In this document: positions 63,996-64,000 of the stretch, piece after piece | How positions within the stretch are numbered: position 1 is the stretch's first letter | Layout of the letters: each line of letters begins with the position of its first letter | Origin: Asaia bogorensis NBRC 16594 | GTDB lineage: Bacteria > Pseudomonadota > Alphaproteobacteria > Acetobacterales > Acetobacteraceae | Direction: 5' to 3' | Assembly: GCF_001547995.1 (NCBI RefSeq) | Contig: NZ_AP014690.1 | Span: 3,134,266 to 3,198,265 of the forward strand | Length of the DNA stretch: 64,000 nucleotides | The notes under the pieces: generated by a model | What the model was told of the DNA's origin: nothing | Databases searched by the model: none | What the model saw: the letters and a program-made list of their open reading frames with translations, nothing else | Translations under genes and position numbers: made by a program

Positions 63996-64000
63996 GACGA

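Overview
The window is a piece of a GC-rich alphaproteobacterial chromosome, most likely from an acetic acid bacterium (Acetobacteraceae). The evidence is a complete pqqABCDE operon, a Hint-domain protein with AIDA-like repeats, the ChvG/ChvI pair, the mlaD-DUF2155 block, etfQO-etfB-etfA, and the arrangement of maf and hemE around a candidate replication origin. I cannot fix the genus. No insertion sequence, prophage or CRISPR array is visible; almost everything reads as core or lineage-specific chromosome. Functional names rest on family motifs read by eye, not on database searches.

Layout. 1-1.4 kb: spermidine synthesis (speD, speE). 1.5-7.5 kb: a leftward dedA-SDR-hypothetical operon, an S9 peptidase, an S1/P1 nuclease and an aldose-epimerase-like protein. 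7.8-12.7 kb: a TonB siderophore receptor behind repeated TTTCGCAA motifs, and the repeat/Hint protein. 12.8-17.3 kb: trhO, small proteins, a CorA/ZntB transporter and ahcY. 17.5-22.4 kb: a SCO, PepSY, TonB receptor and DUF2946-like group suggesting copper or other metal handling. 22.5-26.3 kb: an AT-rich patch, a GT32-like transferase and an M1 peptidase. 26.4-30.4 kb: a Fur-type promoter, a FemAB-like protein, RidA, and a protein that carries only the C-terminal TSCPD part of B12-dependent ribonucleotide reductase. 30.5-35.7 kb: mlaD-DUF2155, otsB-otsA-dsbB, and a small secreted UrcA-like gene behind a near-perfect sigma-54 promoter. 35.7-45.2 kb: chvG/chvI, grpE-dnaK-dnaJ-dapB, and metK-trmB. 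45.2-51.5 kb: ETF:ubiquinone oxidoreductase, etfBA, and two ureide-degradation genes. 51.6-57.2 kb: a five-gene efflux operon with its own MarR regulator and a palindromic operator candidate. 57.3-60.7 kb: tRNA-Ala, maf, candidate oriC, and hemE-HAD-hemJ. 60.8-64 kb: pqqABCDE, including the tiny pqqA.

The most notable items are the maf/hemE intergenic region, which has DnaA-like boxes, an AT-rich stretch and ten GTAC motifs and looks like the chromosomal origin; two genes (trmB and dedA) whose reading frames have no ATG/GTG/TTG where the conserved N-terminus begins and appear to start at CTG; the sigma-54 promoter; the Fur-controlled leftward promoter with an unknown 78-residue product; and a family of multi-hairpin intergenic repeats, three of four copies of which lie between convergent genes.

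Metabolically, ahcY, metK, speD and speE form a S-adenosylmethionine use and recycling set. hemE and hemJ belong to haem synthesis. pqq genes supply the cofactor of periplasmic dehydrogenases. otsBA makes trehalose. The ETF genes pass electrons from flavin dehydrogenases to ubiquinone.
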